The translations under genes were made by a program, and so were the position numbers. Below are positions 29,448-40,661 of a stretch of DNA of 64,000 bases, one piece after another. The DNA is from Undibacterium sp. (lineage in GTDB: Bacteria; Pseudomonadota; Gammaproteobacteria; Burkholderiales; Burkholderiaceae_D): positions 1 through 64,000 of the forward strand of contig JAUSNO010000005.1 of NCBI GenBank assembly GCA_030645915.1, written 5' to 3'. The notes beneath the pieces are model-generated. The model was given only the letters and a program-made list of their open reading frames with translations. It was not told where the DNA came from and did no database searches. Position 1 is the stretch's first letter. Each line of letters begins with the position of its first letter.

Positions 29448-30245
29448 TTACTCGTCCAAAGCCTGTCTGACACCAGAAATAAACAGTTTCACTGCCGAAA
29501 CTGCGTTTTCTTGTGGTGTATTTTCCAACTCTTGAATGATCCTTGAGCCAATGACAACCGCATCAGAGACGGTAGAAATGGCTTTTGCGGTAGCGCCGTC
29601 GCGAATGCCGAATCCCACGCCCACTGGCACTTTGACATGTTTTTTGATCCTAGGCATCATCTCGGCGACAGCCCCCAAATCCAGACTGCCAGATCCGGTG
29701 ACGCCTTTGAGCGAGACGTAATACACATAACCACTGGCAATTTTACCTACCTGAGCGATGCGCTCGTCGGTCGACGTTGGCGCCAACAGGAAAATAGTAT
29801 CCATGCCGCGCAGCTGCATCTTGCTGACGAACTCCTCACACTCTTCGGGCGGATAATCCACCACCAGCACGCCATCGACTCCCGCCTCTGCCGCTTGGTC
29901 GATAAATGTCTCTTGGCCCATGCGCTCAATCGGATTGGCATATCCCATCAAGACGACGGGCGTTACCTGGTTGCCTGTACGAAATTCACGCACAAATTGC
30001 AGCACATCGCGCAAACTCACGCCTTTTAACAAGGCGCGTTCAGAAGCGCGTTGTATCACAGGGCCATCGGCCATGGGATCAGAAAATGGCACACCCAATT
30101 CGATGATATCCGCGCCGCCGTCCACCATTGCATGCATCAGGGGCACCGTTAATTCAGGTGCAGGGTCACCTGCGGTAATGAATGGAATCAGACCTTTTTT
30201 ATTGTTGGCTGCAAGAGCGGCCAGACATGCTTGTATTCTTGACAT
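29448..30245 (-). CDS. trpA: Tryptophan synthase alpha chain
   Basis: Cleaves indole-3-glycerol phosphate and passes indole through a tunnel to TrpB. The 265-residue TIM barrel has the catalytic glutamate in [17 protein letters not shown], the second catalytic aspartate in [10 protein letters not shown], and the phosphate-binding loop VGFGIRDG. Residues [11 protein letters not shown] and [12 protein letters not shown] are family-typical. Unlike the usual tight trpBA pair, it starts 185 bases after the trpB stop, and that spacer contains inverted repeats. Confidence 0.97.
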   Translation of the reverse strand: MSRIQACLAALAANNKKGLIPFITAGDPAPELTVPLMHAMVDGGADIIELGVPFSDPMADGPVIQRASERALLKGVSLRDVLQFVREFRTGNQVTPVVLMGYANPIERMGQETFIDQAAEAGVDGVLVVDYPPEECEEFVSKMQLRGMDTIFLLAPTSTDERIAQVGKIASGYVYYVSLKGVTGSGSLDLGAVAEMMPRIKKHVKVPVGVGFGIRDGATAKAISTVSDAVVIGSRIIQELENTPQENAVSAVKLFISGVRQALDE

Positions 30246-30430
30246 AGTGTTTTAACCTAATGCGGGCCCAATTTACATTGGGCACAGGGATCATACAAAT
30301 AAATACTCCCCTTTAGTATTTTTCAATGACGCAATAAAGACGTGCGCAAATGACGATTTTTTTACTATTTTCAGGGGAGTATATTCAACAACATCTCATT
30401 AGTGAATAAATTCAGCTAATGCGATGACCG
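30246..30430 (-). other. 185-base spacer between trpB and trpA with inverted repeats
   Basis: The spacer contains two inverted repeats. One is a 6-bp hairpin, GCCCAA/TTGGGC, at 30266-30283. The other is a perfect 10-bp pair, ATACTCCCCT at 30303-30312 and AGGGGAGTAT at 30373-30382. The pair could form a stem enclosing 60 bases. There is no open frame of note. It may host processing, termination or a separate trpA promoter. Confidence 0.6.
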
Positions 30431-31702
30431 TTAATAGAACTTCAAACCGGCACGTTCGGCGACGGTATGCATATCCTTATCACCACGGCCAGACAGATTG
30501 GCCAGAATGATTTTGTCTTTTGGCCATGTAGCCGCTAGTTTGGCCGCATACGCCAAGGCATGGCTCGATTCCAGCGCCGGAATGATGCCCTCGATACGGC
30601 AGCAATCATGGAACGCCTTGAGTGCCTCTTCATCGGTAATGGTAACGTACTGGGCACGCCCGGAATCCTTCAGCCATGCATGTTCAGGACCGACGCCGGG
30701 ATAATCCAGGCCGGCCGAGACGGAATGGGTTTCGATGACCTGGCCGTTTTCATCCTGCAACAGATACGTGCGGTTGCCATGCAAGACGCCCGGCGAACCT
30801 GCCGTTAATGATGCAGAATGTTTACCGGATTCCATGCCTTCGCCGGCAGCCTCGACGCCGATCAGTTGTACATTTTTCTCGTCGATGTAAGGATAAAAAA
30901 TCCCCATCGCGTTCGAGCCGCCACCGACACAGGCAATCACTGCATCCGGTTGGCGTCCTGTCATTTCCGGCATCTGCCACAGACATTCCTCGCCGATCAC
31001 GGACTGAAAATCGCGCACCATCATCGGATAAGGGTGTGGTCCGGCAACGGTACCGATGATGTAAAAAGTATTATCGACATTCGCCACCCAATCGCGCATC
31101 GCCTCATTCAACGCGTCTTTCAGGGTTTTGGAACCGGATTCTACCGGCACGACGGTCGCGCCCAAAAGCTTCATGCGATACACGTTTTGCGCCTGACGCT
31201 TGACGTCTTCCGAGCCCATGTACACAACGCATTCCAACCCAAATCGCGCGCAGATAGTGGCTGTCGCCACGCCATGCTGACCGGCACCCGTCTCGGCAAT
31301 CACGCGGGGCTTACCCATGCGCTTTGCCAACAACGCCTGACCAATCACGTTATTGATCTTGTGCGCACCGGTGTGATTCAAATCTTCGCGCTTGAAGTAA
31401 ATTTGTGCGCCGCCCATGATCTCCGACCAGCGTTTGGCGTGATATACAGGCGATGGACGACCCACAAAGTGCTTTAACTCGCTGCGAAATTCCGCCAGGA
31501 AATCAGGATCATTTTGGTATTTGGCATAAGCCTCCTTTAGCTCCGTCAGCGCATGCGTCAGCGTTTCCGAAACGAAGGTGCCGCCATAAGCGCCGAAATG
31601 GCCTTTGGAATCTGGGAAATTGTATGTCGCGGAATGATAAATCGCCTGTGGAGCGATGGATTGACGCTCAAACTGCGCGTCGAGTGGATTCAATTCTTTC
31701 AT
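30431..31702 (-). CDS. trpB: Tryptophan synthase beta chain
   Basis: PLP enzyme of 423 residues that joins indole and serine to make tryptophan, in an alpha2-beta2 complex with TrpA. The PLP lysine lies in [16 protein letters not shown]. Also visible are [13 protein letters not shown], the phosphate-binding [11 protein letters not shown] and the C-terminal [12 protein letters not shown] chose the ATG giving [10 protein letters not shown] because GAGGA stands just upstream; the frame stays open further upstream but that part looks non-coding. It follows trpF by 55 bases. Confidence 0.97.
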   Translation of the reverse strand: MKELNPLDAQFERQSIAPQAIYHSATYNFPDSKGHFGAYGGTFVSETLTHALTELKEAYAKYQNDPDFLAEFRSELKHFVGRPSPVYHAKRWSEIMGGAQIYFKREDLNHTGAHKINNVIGQALLAKRMGKPRVIAETGAGQHGVATATICARFGLECVVYMGSEDVKRQAQNVYRMKLLGATVVPVESGSKTLKDALNEAMRDWVANVDNTFYIIGTVAGPHPYPMMVRDFQSVIGEECLWQMPEMTGRQPDAVIACVGGGSNAMGIFYPYIDEKNVQLIGVEAAGEGMESGKHSASLTAGSPGVLHGNRTYLLQDENGQVIETHSVSAGLDYPGVGPEHAWLKDSGRAQYVTITDEEALKAFHDCCRIEGIIPALESSHALAYAAKLAATWPKDKIILANLSGRGDKDMHTVAERAGLKFY

Positions 31703-31757
31703 GATGTTCCTCGTGGTATGACAATTTTGATGCGCTATTGTCGCGATCAAATTTCGT

Positions 31758-32429
31758 TCAGTCTTGATAATCTGCCAAGCGCACGGCGTCAATAAAAGCA
31801 CGCACTTTGACAATATCCTTAATGCCTTTTGTCAGTTCGACACCACTACTGATATCGACAGCAAAAGGCCGCACACGCCTGACCGCGTCAGTCGCGTTTT
31901 GTACGTTCAAGCCACCACTTAAAACGACCAGAGGCGCGAGTTCTTTTGGGATTAGAGACCAATCAAAAACCTTTCCACTACCACCGAAACTATCTACAAA
32001 GGTATCAAGCAGCAATCCGGCAAACAAAGGACTGGCTGCTCGATACTCGTTTTCGCATTCTAACAAATCTACGGCTGAAGTGCCCGGCTTTACCCTAAAA
32101 GCACGGATAAACGGCCGATTCACCGAACTGGCAAGCTGATGACATTGACCGGCAGTTTCATCACCGTGAAATTGCAATAACTGTATCGGTGCTTTTGCGA
32201 CGGTCGCACGCAACTCCTCTTCGCTTGCATTGACGAACAAGCCCACCGACATGACAAACGGCGGCAACTCTTGCAGCAACAAGGCAGCCGCTTCCGGCGT
32301 GACAAAGCGTGGACTTGGCGGATAAAACACAAAACCTACCGCATCTGCGCCAGCGCCAGCCACGACCCTGACATCTTCGGCGCTTGTCAAACCACAAATT
32401 TTTATTCGTGTTCTTCTATTCATATTCAT
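31758..32429 (-). CDS. trpF: Phosphoribosylanthranilate isomerase
   Basis: Amadori isomerase of tryptophan synthesis, 223 residues. The catalytic cysteine lies in [13 protein letters not shown]. The barrel shows [29 protein letters not shown] (carrying the catalytic Asp), [12 protein letters not shown] and the phosphate-binding VDISSGVE. It heads the minus-strand run trpF-trpB-trpA-accD-folC. In many relatives truA and asd/leu genes lie upstream; here the upstream neighbour is aceA with its own terminator between. Two ATGs lie at the start (MNMN); I kept the first. Confidence 0.95.
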   Translation of the reverse strand: MNMNRRTRIKICGLTSAEDVRVVAGAGADAVGFVFYPPSPRFVTPEAAALLLQELPPFVMSVGLFVNASEEELRATVAKAPIQLLQFHGDETAGQCHQLASSVNRPFIRAFRVKPGTSAVDLLECENEYRAASPLFAGLLLDTFVDSFGGSGKVFDWSLIPKELAPLVVLSGGLNVQNATDAVRRVRPFAVDISSGVELTKGIKDIVKVRAFIDAVRLADYQD

Positions 32430-32437
32430 ATTTTTTG

Positions 32438-32458
32438 AAAACTGAAATTTTCAGTTTT
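32438..32458. promoter_or_regulatory. 21-base perfect palindrome upstream of trpF
   Basis: AAAACTGAAA and TTTCAGTTTT are inverted copies around a single T. The repeat lies 9 bases before the trpF ATG, where it could be an operator or sequester the ribosome binding region. Confidence 0.5.
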
Positions 32459-32581
32459 TACATCGAAGGAGCTTATTCTCAAGCCTGGACAACAGGCTAG
32501 GATATTAACCCATCAATAAATATTCAACTTCGTCATCCCATTCACCTAAGACAAATTTCTTTGTTTAATAACGGAATAGAC

Positions 32582-32616
32582 AAAAAAAAGCCGCGCGATA
32601 CATACCGCGCGGCTTT
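32582..32616 (-). terminator. Rho-independent terminator of aceA
   Basis: AAAGCCGCGCG and CGCGCGGCTTT form a perfect 11-bp stem. On the minus strand it runs into a stretch of T. Confidence 0.95.
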
Positions 32617-32663
32617 CCCTTTCATTCGCAAGACAGGAGGCCTTCCGCCTTACGAAATACTCA

Positions 32664-33962
32664 TTAAGCAACTTTCCTGGCTTCAAAGAACTGTTCGTCC
32701 TCTGTAGAACCATGTAAAGCTGTCGTTGAAGACTGACCTTGCTGGATGACTTGAGTAACCGCATCGAAGTAGCCTGTACCGACTTCACGTTGATGCTTCA
32801 CTGCTGTAAAGCCTTTTTCAGCCGCTGCGAATTCAGCTTCCTGCAATTCAACGAAAGCAGACATCTGACGACGTGCATAGCCATGTGCCAGGTTGAACAT
32901 GCCGTAGTTCAATGCATGAAAACCAGCCAATGTAATGAATTGAAATTTATAACCCATCACACCCAATTCCTTCTGGAACTTAGCAATGGTGGAATCATCC
33001 AGATTTTTCTTCCAGTTAAAAGAGGGGGAGCAGTTATAAGACAATAATTTACCCGGGAACTTAGCGTGAATCGCATCAGCAAATGCTCTGGCGAATTCCA
33101 GATCAGGCTTACCCGTTTCACACCAGATCATGTCGGCGTATTGGGCATAAGCCAAACCACGGGAAATCGCCTGCTGCAAACCTGGTTTGGTTTTGTAGAA
33201 ACCTTCAACAGTACGCTCACCAGTAAGGAATGGCTTGTCGTTATCATCCACATCAGACGTAATCAGATCAGCGGCTTCTGCATCGGTACGGGCCAGCAGC
33301 ACTGTTGGCGTGCCCATTACATCAGCGGCCAAGCGGGCGGCATTGAGTTTTTCAACAGCTTCACGCGTAGGAACCAGTACTTTACCGCCCATGTGACCGC
33401 ATTTCTTAACGGAAGCCAATTGATCTTCAAAGTGCACGCCTGACGCGCCAGCTTCGATCATGGCTTTCATCAATTCAAATGCATTCAACACACCGCCGAA
33501 ACCAGCTTCAGCATCAGCAACGATAGGTGCGAAGAAATCGGTATCGCCCTTGCCTTCAGACCATTGAATCTGGTCAGCGCGAGTCAAGCAATTATTGATA
33601 CGCTTAACGACCAAAGGCACTGAGTTAGCTGGATACAGCGATTGATCCGGGTACATTTCGCCAGCGACGTTAGCATCGCCAGCAACTTGCCAGCCAGAAA
33701 GGTAAATAGCTTTGAGGCCGGCTTTAACCTGTTGCATCGCCTGATTGCCAGTCAATGCACCGAGTGCATTGACGAAAGGCTCATTGTTAACCAGATCCCA
33801 CAATTTGATGGAGCCGTTTTTCGCCAGGGTGTGCTCAACCTTGATAGAACCACGCAGATTAACGACATCGGCTGCGGTGTAATTGCGCTTGATGCCAATC
33901 CAGCGTGGGTTGGTATCCCAGTCTTTTTGAATTTCAGCAATTTGCTGTTCGCGTGATGTCAT
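32664..33962 (-). CDS. aceA: Isocitrate lyase
   Basis: Splits isocitrate to glyoxylate and succinate in the glyoxylate bypass, needed for growth on acetate or fatty acids. The 432-residue protein begins [15 protein letters not shown] after an AGGAGAG ribosome site; an upstream in-frame ATG overlaps an operator-like palindrome and is unlikely to be the start. The active-site loop [14 protein letters not shown] holds the catalytic cysteine. GWQVAGDAN and [11 protein letters not shown] are also typical. A strong hairpin terminator follows. No malate synthase gene is in the window. Confidence 0.97.
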   Translation of the reverse strand: MTSREQQIAEIQKDWDTNPRWIGIKRNYTAADVVNLRGSIKVEHTLAKNGSIKLWDLVNNEPFVNALGALTGNQAMQQVKAGLKAIYLSGWQVAGDANVAGEMYPDQSLYPANSVPLVVKRINNCLTRADQIQWSEGKGDTDFFAPIVADAEAGFGGVLNAFELMKAMIEAGASGVHFEDQLASVKKCGHMGGKVLVPTREAVEKLNAARLAADVMGTPTVLLARTDAEAADLITSDVDDNDKPFLTGERTVEGFYKTKPGLQQAISRGLAYAQYADMIWCETGKPDLEFARAFADAIHAKFPGKLLSYNCSPSFNWKKNLDDSTIAKFQKELGVMGYKFQFITLAGFHALNYGMFNLAHGYARRQMSAFVELQEAEFAAAEKGFTAVKHQREVGTGYFDAVTQVIQQGQSSTTALHGSTEDEQFFEARKVA

Positions 33963-34318
33963 GGCTTCTCTCCTGTGGGCAAAAATAAATTTGTGTTCCG
34001 TTGAGAGAAATAATAGGACATTTTCCGCATAGCAGCAATGTCTTATATAAGACACATAACAAATAATTTACTATTTAAAATCAATAACTTAAATATTAAA
34101 TATTACGATATGAAATAACATACCTCAAAATGAGAAAAATAATTTGTGCAACGTCAGGAATAATTTTACATTATGAAAAATTATTTCCACATTATAAAAT
34201 TTGGCGAATGAAAAAATTATGGAAAGAAAATTTTGTTTCAGACGATATATATTTTCAAATCAAATGCGATACAGACTGATTATCTTCGCCACAATAATCT
34301 GGCATAAAACAGACGGCA
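33963..34318. other. AT-rich regulatory gap upstream of aceA
   Basis: A 356-base gap between aceA and the YihY gene, both on the minus strand. Apart from one 16-base palindrome, listed separately, it is very AT-rich with no credible gene. It presumably holds the aceA promoter. Confidence 0.5.
34039..34054. promoter_or_regulatory. 16-bp perfect palindrome upstream of aceA
   Basis: TGTCTTATATAAGACA is a perfect palindrome 77 bases before the aceA start. The form and position suit an operator for a dimeric regulator of carbon metabolism. I cannot name the regulator. Confidence 0.65.
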
Positions 34319-35578
34319 CTACTTCGGCAAAAAGAAATCATGTAAATTTTCGGTTAAGCCATCGGTGATGACGCGATTCACCATATTTGCCAAACCACTT
34401 TCTTTGACCGCATCAAAAACAAATAGCCGATAGACATCAGATAAGGTAAGAGCGGCGGGATTCATTACCAAAATCCAGCGCTCTGAACCGGAGTCATGCT
34501 TCTTCCACCATTGTTTTTTTGATGATTGCAGCTCGTCAGGAACGATACGCGCTACCCAACCAATCTCGAGCATTTTTTCAAGCAAACCTTCAATTTCATC
34601 CAGACCGAATCGCGTCTGTATTCGGATACTGGCAACATCCACTGCCGCATCAGCCTTCGCCACTCTGGCATTCACCAATACCTTCAGAACGGCAACAGCA
34701 TCCTCGAAGGCACTTCCGGGCGACGGCACATGCCACCATCGCTCAAACTTAACGACCGGCAAGGCAGCAGCAATCACTGCGCCAAAAAGAATAATTAACC
34801 AGGATAAATATACCCATATCAGGAAGATAGGGACTGCGGCCAAGGCACCGTAAATCACCGTATAAGTGGGGAATTGCTTAATGAAAATGGCAAAAAGACG
34901 TTTCGCCACTTCGAAAGAAATCGCAGCAAAAAAACCACCCCATGCAGCATCGCGCCAGTCAACCGAACAATTTGGTACCGTCAGATACAGCAAAGTAAAT
35001 GCGCCTGTGGTGAATGCAACTGAAACCAAGGTGTAGACCACCACTCCCAACAAAGGAATGGTGCTGACAACTCCATTGGTGGCCGTAAACAAATATGAGG
35101 TCACACTGATTGATACGCCGATTAACAACGGACCTAAAGTGACGATAGCCCAGTACACCAAGATCCGCTGAAGTACCGGGCGGGTTCGCTGAACATTCCA
35201 GATCTGATTGAAAGTCTTGTCTATCATCGCCATGGTCGTCACTGCTGTGACGATCAGCACCACACCACCCACAGCAGAAAGGCGCGTTGCCTTAGTGGCG
35301 AACTGAGTCAGGTAACCCAGTATCGTATTTGAAATTCCTTTCGGCATCAGGTTTTGGATGAAGTAAGCTTCCAGCGAGGTTCTGAAGCTATTAAACAGCG
35401 GAAAAGCAGTAAATATCGCAAAAGCGATAGTCAAGATGGGAACCAATGCCAACACTGTCGTAAACGTCAGGCTCCCCGCCACTTCAGGCAAACGCACTTC
35501 TTGAAGGCGCTTGTTCGCAAAGCTAAATAGATTACGTAGTTTTGACCAGGTGATTCCGCGCATAAAAATTTCACTCAA
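34319..35578 (-). CDS. YihY/BrkB family inner membrane protein
   Basis: Polytopic membrane protein of 419 residues. About six hydrophobic helices lie between 35 and 290, with the family signatures AGSLTFTTVLALVPI near the start, TTMAMIDKTFNQIWNV, and FLIWVYLSWLIILFGAVIAA. A cytoplasmic C-terminal region (about 290-419) follows. The family was once called ribonuclease BN by mistake, and its function remains unknown. In Burkholderiales it is commonly found upstream of wrbA in divergent orientation, as here. The divergent gap is filled with palindromic repeats. Confidence 0.9.
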   Translation of the reverse strand: MSEIFMRGITWSKLRNLFSFANKRLQEVRLPEVAGSLTFTTVLALVPILTIAFAIFTAFPLFNSFRTSLEAYFIQNLMPKGISNTILGYLTQFATKATRLSAVGGVVLIVTAVTTMAMIDKTFNQIWNVQRTRPVLQRILVYWAIVTLGPLLIGVSISVTSYLFTATNGVVSTIPLLGVVVYTLVSVAFTTGAFTLLYLTVPNCSVDWRDAAWGGFFAAISFEVAKRLFAIFIKQFPTYTVIYGALAAVPIFLIWVYLSWLIILFGAVIAAALPVVKFERWWHVPSPGSAFEDAVAVLKVLVNARVAKADAAVDVASIRIQTRFGLDEIEGLLEKMLEIGWVARIVPDELQSSKKQWWKKHDSGSERWILVMNPAALTLSDVYRLFVFDAVKESGLANMVNRVITDGLTENLHDFFLPK

Positions 35579-35658
35579 TTCCTGAATAAGGCATTATTTA
35601 CAAAAGCTTAGTATTTTACCTAGATATAGACTGAATCCTTGATTCAATTTCCCATTTC

Positions 35659-35834
35659 AACCGAGAATTTCCATTAGGATTTGAGATGATGACGGATGCA
35701 CTTTTCAAGGCAGTTTTGGCGTGAATGAGGCGCCCATGGCTAGCCATGGGCAACGAAGAACGTCAAAAATGACTGAAAATGCGCCGTCAGCGCTCAAATA
35801 GCAGCTTTGCTGCGCCCAATGGAAAATCTCGGTT
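35659..35834. repeat. Nested long palindrome, MITE-like
   Basis: The outer arms AACCGAGAATTTCCATT and AATGGAAAATCTCGGTT match at 16 of 17 positions. The exact centre is a 20-base perfect palindrome, GCCCATGGCTAGCCATGGGC. Between centre and ends the halves remain recognisably inverted copies, with TTTGAG, TGACGG and CATTTTC/CACTTTTC in matching order. The right half has an extra small palindrome (GCAGCTTTGCTGC). The whole element resembles a small non-autonomous inverted-repeat element. Confidence 0.75.
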
Positions 35835-35858
35835 CAATGCAAGGATCAGGACTATCAG

Positions 35859-36672
<814 letters not shown>

Positions 36673-36673
<1 letters not shown>

Positions 36674-37077
36674 TGAACAACACCAAACAAAATCCTTTTC
36701 ATCTTATTGCCTGCGCCAGTCTAATCGCTCTCATTGTGTTGCTGGTTTTGTGGGAAATGTTGTTAGCTCCTTTGCGCCCCGGCGGCTCATGGATGGTGCT
36801 CAAAGTGATCCCGCTGTTATATCCTCTGCGTGGCATTCTTAAGCGCCAGAACTACACCATGCAATGGTCATCCATGCTGATCTTTCTGTATTTTACCGAA
36901 GGCGTGGTCAGAGCTGGCAGCGACACCCTTGCTTTATCACGCGCACTCGCCGGGCTGGAAATTATCTTATCTGTTGCTTTCTTCTTCGGCGCCATCTTAT
37001 ATCTTCGCCCATACAAGAAGGCAGCAAAAAAAGCGAAGAAAGAAGCTGCAAATAATTTACCAAGCGAACCCATTTAA
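36673..37077 (+). CDS. DUF2069 family inner membrane protein
   Basis: Small membrane protein of 134 residues with four hydrophobic segments (about 11-33, 40-57, 62-80 and 92-113) and a highly basic, Lys/Ala-rich C-terminus (KKAAKKAKKEAAN). The function is unknown. The gene starts one base within the stop of the WrbA-like gene (TAATG), so the two are translationally coupled, a pairing that recurs in betaproteobacteria. This suggests a shared membrane or quinone-related role, which is an inference. Confidence 0.88.
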
Positions 37078-37088
37078 GAAATCGGAAC

Positions 37089-38495
37089 ATGGAACAATTT
37101 CTGATTCTTTGTCGGCAAGTTATTGGTGCAGAACATGTCATCACAAATGAATTTGACATGCTGCCATTTGTGACCGACTGGCGTCAACGCGCCACGGGCA
37201 AAGCATTGGCAGTATTAAAACCCGGCTCGACAAACGAGGTGGCAGAGCTCGTCAATTTATGCGGGCAGTTTTCCATTAGCATCGTACCTCAAGGAGGCAA
37301 TACCGGACTGGTTCTCGGAAGCATTCCAGACCAAAGCGGCAAGGCCGTCATACTCTCGTTAAGAAGATTAAATCGCATCAGAGAAATTGATATTGCCAAC
37401 AATACGATGACAGTGGAGGCAGGTTGTCTTCTCGCACAAGTACAAGAGGAGGCTCAGCATGCGGAGCGGCTTTACCCTCTTTCACTGGCATCAGAAGGCA
37501 GTTGCACCATCGGAGGCAATCTCTCAACCAATGCAGGCGGCACAGCCGTGCTGCGTTATGGCAACGCGCGAGAACTTTGCCTTGGGGTAGAAGTCGTTAC
37601 CGCCAGCGGTGACATCTGGGATGGATTACGCGGACTCAGGAAAGACAATACCGGTTACGACTTGCGTGATCTGTTCATTGGCGCGGAAGGAACGCTCGGC
37701 ATCATCACTGCCGCCGTTATCAAGTTATTCCCACTACCAAAATCACAATTAACGGCGTTTGCCGCACTTGCCAATCCAGAGGCAGCGATCAGTTTACTCG
37801 CTCTGGCGCAGGAATATTGCGGTGCGACGCTGACCGGATTCGAGCTCATGTCCGACTTTTGCATGCAGCTGGTAAGGAAACACTTCCCTCAATTGCCACA
37901 GGTTTTCTCCAATGCTTATCCGCAATACGTATTAATCGAATTGTCCAGTCACGACACGGCTGAGCGCGGCAGCGAGCAAATGGAAAAACTATTTGCAATC
38001 GCCATGGACCGCGACATCGTTCTCGATATGGTAGTAGCGAATTCGTTAGCGCAATCTCAGTCATTGTGGCAACTACGCGAAAATATTTCGAGCGCCCAAG
38101 CAGCTGAAGGAAAAAATATCAAACACGATATTTCTATCCCCACTTCACATATTGCTGTTTTCATATCCGAAACAGATGCGCTGCTAAAACAAGCCTACCC
38201 AGACTGTCGCATGGTCACATTTGGCCATTTGGGAGACGGGAATTTGCACTACAACGTTTCCCCGCCAGCAAACATAAAAGACACCGACTTTATTTTAAAC
38301 CAGAAGGAAATAAATGCAATTGTGCACGACAGCGTTCACCACTTCAACGGTTCAATTTCTGCCGAGCATGGATTGGGTGCGCTAAAAAAAGAAGAAATTC
38401 TTCGATATAAATCTCCGATTGAAATCCAATTGATGCGTTCGATAAAAAACGCACTGGATCCAAATCAATTAATGAATCCGGGTAAAGTTATATAA
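37089..38495 (+). CDS. FAD-binding oxidase, GlcD/D-2-hydroxyacid dehydrogenase type
   Basis: Flavoprotein of 468 residues. The FAD_binding_4 (PCMH-type) domain (about 35-215) has IVPQGGNTGLVLGSIP, EAGCLLAQVQ, SEGSCTIGGNLSTNAGG and IGAEGTLGIITA. A C-terminal FAD-oxidase domain has MVTFGHLGDGNLHYNVS and SAEHGLGALKK, whose His residues lie at the active site in this family. It may oxidise D-2-hydroxyglutarate, D-lactate or glycolate; no glcE/glcF partner is present, so a stand-alone D-2-hydroxyglutarate or D-lactate dehydrogenase is more likely. It follows the DUF2069 gene by 11 bases. Confidence 0.9.
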   Translation: MEQFLILCRQVIGAEHVITNEFDMLPFVTDWRQRATGKALAVLKPGSTNEVAELVNLCGQFSISIVPQGGNTGLVLGSIPDQSGKAVILSLRRLNRIREIDIANNTMTVEAGCLLAQVQEEAQHAERLYPLSLASEGSCTIGGNLSTNAGGTAVLRYGNARELCLGVEVVTASGDIWDGLRGLRKDNTGYDLRDLFIGAEGTLGIITAAVIKLFPLPKSQLTAFAALANPEAAISLLALAQEYCGATLTGFELMSDFCMQLVRKHFPQLPQVFSNAYPQYVLIELSSHDTAERGSEQMEKLFAIAMDRDIVLDMVVANSLAQSQSLWQLRENISSAQAAEGKNIKHDISIPTSHIAVFISETDALLKQAYPDCRMVTFGHLGDGNLHYNVSPPANIKDTDFILNQKEINAIVHDSVHHFNGSISAEHGLGALKKEEILRYKSPIEIQLMRSIKNALDPNQLMNPGKVI

Positions 38496-38502
38496 AATCC
38501 AT

Positions 38503-38979
38503 ATGAAAATCTCACTCATTCCATCTTCATTTACGCTGACTATCGCTATTTTTTTGAGCTTTTGCGCGCCAATTTCAATCGCATTTGCACAAACTTACAA
38601 ATGCACAAAAAATGGCTCAACAACTTATAGTCAATTACCCTGCTCTGATGGCGCATCAATTCCAGCAAATACGCCGTCTGGCAGTATCCCGAATGCAGAT
38701 TACCAAGAAGGCTTAAAAAGAAATAAGAAGGATGCACTTGCCCTGAAAAAACTGGAAGGTATGCGTCAAAAAGACGAGGCCAAGCAAGAAAAGGAAATGA
38801 AAGCGGTCGCTAGCAAAAATGAGAAGGCAGCTCAAAAATGCTTAGGTCTAAAAACGAATGAAAAATGGGCAAAAGAGGATATAGCAAACGCAGCGCCGAA
38901 AGCAGAAAAAAAAGCGCGCCTAAAATATAAAAGAGCCGCCGAAAAGACTGCTCTTTATTGCAAAACTTTGATCCAATAG
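38503..38979 (+). CDS. DUF4124 domain secreted protein
   Basis: Protein of 158 residues with a signal peptide (about 1-29, ending SIAFAQ). A short DUF4124 domain follows (TYKCTKNGSTTYSQLPCSDG, about 31-50), with two cysteines that probably form a disulphide. The rest is a highly charged Lys/Glu/Ala helix (about 70-150), likely coiled coil, with two more cysteines. DUF4124 proteins are exported and of unknown function, common in beta- and gammaproteobacteria. The gene follows the oxidase stop by seven bases, so it may ride on the same transcript. Confidence 0.88.
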   Translation: MKISLIPSSFTLTIAIFLSFCAPISIAFAQTYKCTKNGSTTYSQLPCSDGASIPANTPSGSIPNADYQEGLKRNKKDALALKKLEGMRQKDEAKQEKEMKAVASKNEKAAQKCLGLKTNEKWAKEDIANAAPKAEKKARLKYKRAAEKTALYCKTLIQ

Positions 38980-39020
38980 ATCTACATTGCGATATCGAAG
39001 GACGAATATTACGATGCTAT

Positions 39021-39057
39021 AAAACAAAAGAGTTGCAAGCCAAAGCATGCAACTCTC
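39021..39057 (-). terminator. Terminator of tRNA-Arg, possibly bidirectional
   Basis: GAGTTGCA and TGCAACTC form a perfect 8-bp stem with a 10-base loop. On the minus strand TTTTGTTTT follows. On the plus strand it could end the DUF4124 transcript, though the T-run there is weak. Confidence 0.8.
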
Positions 39058-39068
39058 TAATTTAAATC

Positions 39069-39145
<77 letters not shown>

Positions 39146-39250
39146 ATAAATATGTTTTTCTTGTCGCGTAGCACAACAACAAGGCATTGTTACTCAACCC
39201 AAATGTATGAGTTTTTGTTACAAAAAACAGAAGGCTGAATAGTACATGGT

Positions 39251-39286
39251 ATCTCGGGCATATTCAAGAATGAATGTGCCCGAGAT
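39251..39286 (-). terminator. Hairpin after glmM, probable terminator
   Basis: ATCTCGGGCA and TGCCCGAGAT form a perfect 10-bp stem eight bases after the glmM stop. No T-run follows on the minus strand, so termination may depend on Rho, or the hairpin may protect the 3' end. Confidence 0.55.
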
Positions 39287-39293
39287 CGTCAAT

Positions 39294-40643
39294 TCAGGCA
39301 GATTTAGGTGTAATACAATCAGCCAGTCGCCGTGCAAGTGTGTTTGCTACTTCTGCATCAAAAGCTTCGACCATGACGCGAATGAGCGGCTCAGTACCGG
39401 AGGCACGTATCAACACTCTACCTTTATTTCCAAGTTCAGCATCAACTCTACTTTTTTCCAGCATCAGCATCTCATTATTTTGCCATTCAAAACCAGGGGA
39501 AACTTTTACGTTGATCAGTACTTGAGGAAACAACTCCAAATTCTCAAAACACTCATCCAGACTCTTTCCGTTGCGACGCAAGGCCGATAGTACTTGAAGT
39601 GCTGACACTATGCCGTCTCCTGTTGTGTGCTTATCCAGGCACAACAAATGACCTGAACCCTCCCCGCCTAACAGCCAACCTCTTTCACGCATTTGTTCAA
39701 GTACATAACGATCTCCAACCTTTGCTCTGGCAAAATCTACGTCTAGTTCTTTAAGCGCCAATTCCACCGCCATATTGGTCATCAATGTCCCGACTACGCC
39801 TGGTACGGTCCCAATGGCAAGTCGGTCAATCACCATTAGATAAAGTAATTGATCCCCATCATAGACTTTGCCATTTTTATCGACCATCATCAGCCGATCG
39901 GCATCTCCATCTAATGCAATTCCCAGATCCGCATGATTTGCCCGCACAGCGAGCGATAGCGCATCAGGAGCGGTTGCACCGACTTTGTCATTGATGTTGA
40001 AACCGTTTGGATGATTACCAATCGGAATAACCTCTGCGCCCAACTCATGAAAAACGTGCGGGGCAATGTCGTAAGCTGCACCATTTGCGCAATCCACCAC
40101 AATTTTCAATCCACGCAAATCTAATTCAGCCGGAAAAGTACTTTTGCAAAATTCAATATACCGACCATTTGCATCACGCAAGCGATGCGCTTTACCCAGA
40201 TGATCTGAACTGACACATTGCATTTCACGTTCCAGTTCAGCCTCAATCGCTAACTCAACCTCGTCGGGCAACTTGGTACCTTGCGCTGAAAAAAACTTAA
40301 TCCCATTGTCTTCATACGGATTATGCGATGCAGAAATAACGACGCCTGCGGATAAGCGCAAGGCTCTCGTCAGGTAAGCAACAGCGGGGGTTGGCATAGG
40401 GCCAGAAAGCATGACATCGACACCCGCCGCCGCAAAACCAGCCTCTAATGAGGCCTCTAGCATATATCCAGAAACTCGGGTGTCTTTCCCTATCAATACC
40501 GTTGGCTTGCTGCCGCCTAGAACATCAGTTTGCGTTAATACTTTCCCTGCTGCGTAACCCAGACGCATTACAAAATCAGGAGTGATCGGACTGACACCGA
40601 CTTTGCCACGGATGCCATCTGTTCCAAAATATTTTCTTGTCAT
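39294..40643 (-). CDS. glmM: Phosphoglucosamine mutase
   Basis: Converts glucosamine-6-phosphate to glucosamine-1-phosphate for peptidoglycan and LPS precursors. The 449-residue protein opens with [11 protein letters not shown]. The phosphoserine is S106 in [13 protein letters not shown], the metal loop is ALDGDADR, the sugar-binding loop is GGEGSGHLL, and the phosphate-binding loop is [12 protein letters not shown]. It is the last gene of the rlmE-ftsH-folP-glmM run, starting 18 bases after folP. Confidence 0.97.
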   Translation of the reverse strand: MTRKYFGTDGIRGKVGVSPITPDFVMRLGYAAGKVLTQTDVLGGSKPTVLIGKDTRVSGYMLEASLEAGFAAAGVDVMLSGPMPTPAVAYLTRALRLSAGVVISASHNPYEDNGIKFFSAQGTKLPDEVELAIEAELEREMQCVSSDHLGKAHRLRDANGRYIEFCKSTFPAELDLRGLKIVVDCANGAAYDIAPHVFHELGAEVIPIGNHPNGFNINDKVGATAPDALSLAVRANHADLGIALDGDADRLMMVDKNGKVYDGDQLLYLMVIDRLAIGTVPGVVGTLMTNMAVELALKELDVDFARAKVGDRYVLEQMRERGWLLGGEGSGHLLCLDKHTTGDGIVSALQVLSALRRNGKSLDECFENLELFPQVLINVKVSPGFEWQNNEMLMLEKSRVDAELGNKGRVLIRASGTEPLIRVMVEAFDAEVANTLARRLADCITPKSA

Positions 40644-40661
40644 TTATTATTCCTGTATCAA

